Of a stretch of 64,000 bases of DNA, positions 62,419-64,000 are shown one piece after another. Made by a program: the position numbers and the translations under genes. The notes below the pieces were generated by a model. It saw nothing but the letters and a program-made list of their open reading frames with translations, was not told the DNA's origin and did no database searches. Source of the DNA: UBA2784 sp964494625 (GTDB lineage: Bacteria > Pseudomonadota > Alphaproteobacteria > Micropepsales > Micropepsaceae). Where the stretch lies: positions 310,001 through 374,000 of the forward strand of contig CAZBRT010000001.1 in the NCBI GenBank assembly GCA_964494625.1. Reading direction: 5' to 3'. Within the stretch, counting starts at the first letter, position 1. Every line of letters begins with the position of its first letter.

Positions 62419-63933
62419 TTACGCGTCCATCGCCCGGGCGCGACGGCGTTCGACGGACGACGGAATCCGCAGGGCCTCACGGTATTTTGCGACCGTGCGA
62501 CGGGCAATATCGATGCCGGCTTCCTTGAGGATGTCCACGATCCGGTCGTCGGAGAGGATTTCCCGGGGACGCTCACCCGAGATCAGTTCGCGGATCTTGT
62601 GGCGAACCGATTCAGCCGAGTGGGCATCGCCGCCATCCGATGCAGAAATGGCCGAGGTGAAGAAATATTTCAGCTCGAACAGGCCGCGCGGGGTCGACAT
62701 GTATTTGTTCGAGGTGACGCGACTCACCGTTGATTCATGCATGCCGATCGCCTCGGAAATGTGCTTGAGGTTGAGCGGACGCAGATGCTGCACGCCATGG
62801 ACAAAGAAACCGTCCTGCTGGCGCACGATTTCGGTTGCCACTTTCAGGATGGTGCGCGCGCGCTGGTCAAGGCTTTTGACGAGCCAGTTTGCCGACAGCA
62901 TGCATTCGGAGAGATAGGTCTTTGCCTCACGCGATTTTGCCTGACCGTGGATGGCTGCATGGTAGCGCTGGTTGACGAGAACGCGCGGCAGCGTGTCGGC
63001 GTTCAACTCGACCAGAAATCCGCCATGACCGTCATTGCGCAGGAAGATGTCGGGAATGACGGCTTCGATGGGGGCAGCTTCAAAGACAAGGCCGGGCTTG
63101 GGATTGAGCGCCTTTACCTCCGCAATCATGTCGGCAAGGTCGGCACTGTCCACGCCGCAGAGCTTCATCAGCCCCATGAGATCGCGGCGGGCCAAGAGAT
63201 CAAGATTGGCGAGAAGGGCGGCCATCGCCGGATCAAAGCGGTTCTTGTCCTTGAGCTGCAGCGCAAGGCATTCGGCCAGCGAACGCGCCATGATGCCTGA
63301 CGGCTCCATCTTCTGGAGGCGCTGGAGCACGGCTTCAACTGTTTCGACCGGTGCCGCCAGGCGTGACGCGATGCCGGCAATCTCGCCGCGCATGTAGCCT
63401 GCGTCATCGACCTCATCAATCAGATGCGAGGCGATCAGGCGCTCGGCGGGATCGGTCAAGAGGACCGGCATTTCATGCATCAGATGATCGCGCAGCGACA
63501 TGGGGCGGGTGAGCGTGCCTTCCAGCCCCTCACCATCTTCGCCCATCTGCGCGCCATTGCGGGCGCGTGACCAGTCGATGGGACCGCCGGATGCGTCAGC
63601 CGCCTTGCGGTTGTCCAGATCGGCGCGCGCTTCGTCGGCATAGACATTCTCAAGGCCGTTATCGAAGGTCTCGGGCGCGTCCACACCGCCATGGGCCAGC
63701 GTGACATCGAGCGCTTCGACAGCGCCCGAGGACACGGGCGGCGCCTCGACTTCGTGGATGGGGCCGTCATGACCCTCCTCGCGCTCGAGCAGCGGGTTCT
63801 TCTCAAGCTCGGTCTCGACATAGGCCTGCAGTTCAAGGTTCGACATCTGCAACAGCTTGATGGCCTGCTGCAGCTGCGGCGTCATGACAAGGGTCTGCCC
63901 TTGCCTCAACTCCATGCGCTGCGAAATGACCAT
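62419..63933 (-). CDS. rpoN: RNA polymerase sigma-54 factor
   Basis: A 504-residue sigma-54. Region I is MELRQGQTLVMTPQLQQAIKLLQMSNLELQAYVETELEKNPLLE, followed by an acidic region II, a core-binding domain, and the C-terminal DNA-binding region with the RpoN box RRTVAKYREALRIPSS. Sigma-54 needs ATP-driven activators and serves nitrogen and other genes. It heads the rpoN-hpf-ptsN group on the minus strand, 17 bp after lptB. Confidence 0.96.
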   Translation of the reverse strand: MVISQRMELRQGQTLVMTPQLQQAIKLLQMSNLELQAYVETELEKNPLLEREEGHDGPIHEVEAPPVSSGAVEALDVTLAHGGVDAPETFDNGLENVYADEARADLDNRKAADASGGPIDWSRARNGAQMGEDGEGLEGTLTRPMSLRDHLMHEMPVLLTDPAERLIASHLIDEVDDAGYMRGEIAGIASRLAAPVETVEAVLQRLQKMEPSGIMARSLAECLALQLKDKNRFDPAMAALLANLDLLARRDLMGLMKLCGVDSADLADMIAEVKALNPKPGLVFEAAPIEAVIPDIFLRNDGHGGFLVELNADTLPRVLVNQRYHAAIHGQAKSREAKTYLSECMLSANWLVKSLDQRARTILKVATEIVRQQDGFFVHGVQHLRPLNLKHISEAIGMHESTVSRVTSNKYMSTPRGLFELKYFFTSAISASDGGDAHSAESVRHKIRELISGERPREILSDDRIVDILKEAGIDIARRTVAKYREALRIPSSVERRRARAMDA

Positions 63934-63950
63934 CGTCTGCTCCGTTCAAC

Positions 63951-64000
63951 CTAAAGACTGAATTTTTCGCCGAGATAGAGGCGGCGTACATCCTTGTCGC
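63951..64000 (-). CDS. lptB: LPS export ABC ATPase, C-terminal end
   Basis: Only the last 15 codons and the stop are in the window: DKDVRRLYLGEKFSL. This matches the conserved LptB C-terminus (VRRVYLGE.FRL), and lptB is normally the gene before rpoN. LptB powers LPS transport from the inner membrane. The rest lies beyond the window. Confidence 0.8.
   Translation of the reverse strand, partial: DKDVRRLYLGEKFSL

Overview
The window is a gene-dense, GC-rich stretch of chromosome from an alphaproteobacterium, probably of the Rhizobiales or a related order. The evidence for this is: a RegB/RegA (PrrBA/ActSR) redox two-component system next to an SCO1/SenC gene, an MmcB-type repair protein, an OlsB ornithine-lipid acyltransferase, an intracellular PHB depolymerase, the order rph-rdgB-hemW beside hrcA-grpE, the order rpoN-hpf-ptsN preceded by lptB, and an RpoH-type promoter (CTTG-N18-CCTATAT) before dnaK. 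The genus cannot be fixed from the sequence alone.

Layout. 1-7.3 kb: the end of pyrF, a TerB-like gene, a large RND/MMPL exporter, a ferritin-like diiron protein with a strong palindrome in its promoter, mmcB and two small unknowns. 7.4-14.6 kb: heptose synthesis for LPS (hldE-hldD), then regA/regB/senC and a PHB depolymerase. 14.6-25.4 kb: gltD-gltB, an alpha/beta hydrolase, uppP, an RNase T2, a palindrome cluster, a DMT-family transporter and an NDUFA9-like protein. 25.5-28.9 kb: a tRNA-Leu(CAG), then a small regulatory/membrane cassette in which two related small membrane proteins flank an XRE regulator, a DUF2975 protein and an AraC regulator. 29-31.7 kb: a secreted protein that may be frameshifted, and a stand-alone OLD-like ATPase-TOPRIM gene of lower GC that looks acquired and is a candidate defence gene. 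31.7-40.6 kb: rnd, olsB, ampG, a class II Fic protein, a hybrid histidine kinase and a small outer-membrane beta-barrel. 40.7-51.3 kb: mostly minus-strand housekeeping genes (comM, a TPR protein, a Rieske oxygenase, gshB, a SirB1-like protein, a BON lipoprotein, yraN, rsmI, hemW, rdgB, rph) plus a plus-strand LpoA-like lipoprotein. 51.5-59.3 kb: hrcA-grpE and dnaK-dnaJ, separated by a hipBA toxin-antitoxin module with regularly spaced operators and a YpfJ-type zinc protease. 59.6-64 kb: a sodium:proton antiporter, ptsN, hpf, rpoN and the last codons of lptB.

Themes. Much of the content concerns the envelope: LPS heptose, lipid carrier recycling (uppP), muropeptide import (ampG), ornithine lipid and lipoproteins. 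Stress and proteostasis genes (hrcA, grpE, dnaKJ, hpf) and redox/nitrogen control (regAB, gltBD, rpoN, ptsN) make up much of the rest. No rRNA, CRISPR array, transposase, integrase or phage gene was seen. The most unusual signals are the evenly spaced hipBA operators, the OLD-like island, the paralogue-flanked XRE/DUF2975/AraC cassette with its TATCGTT palindromes, and a 14-bp tandem repeat that repeats a gene's stop codon.
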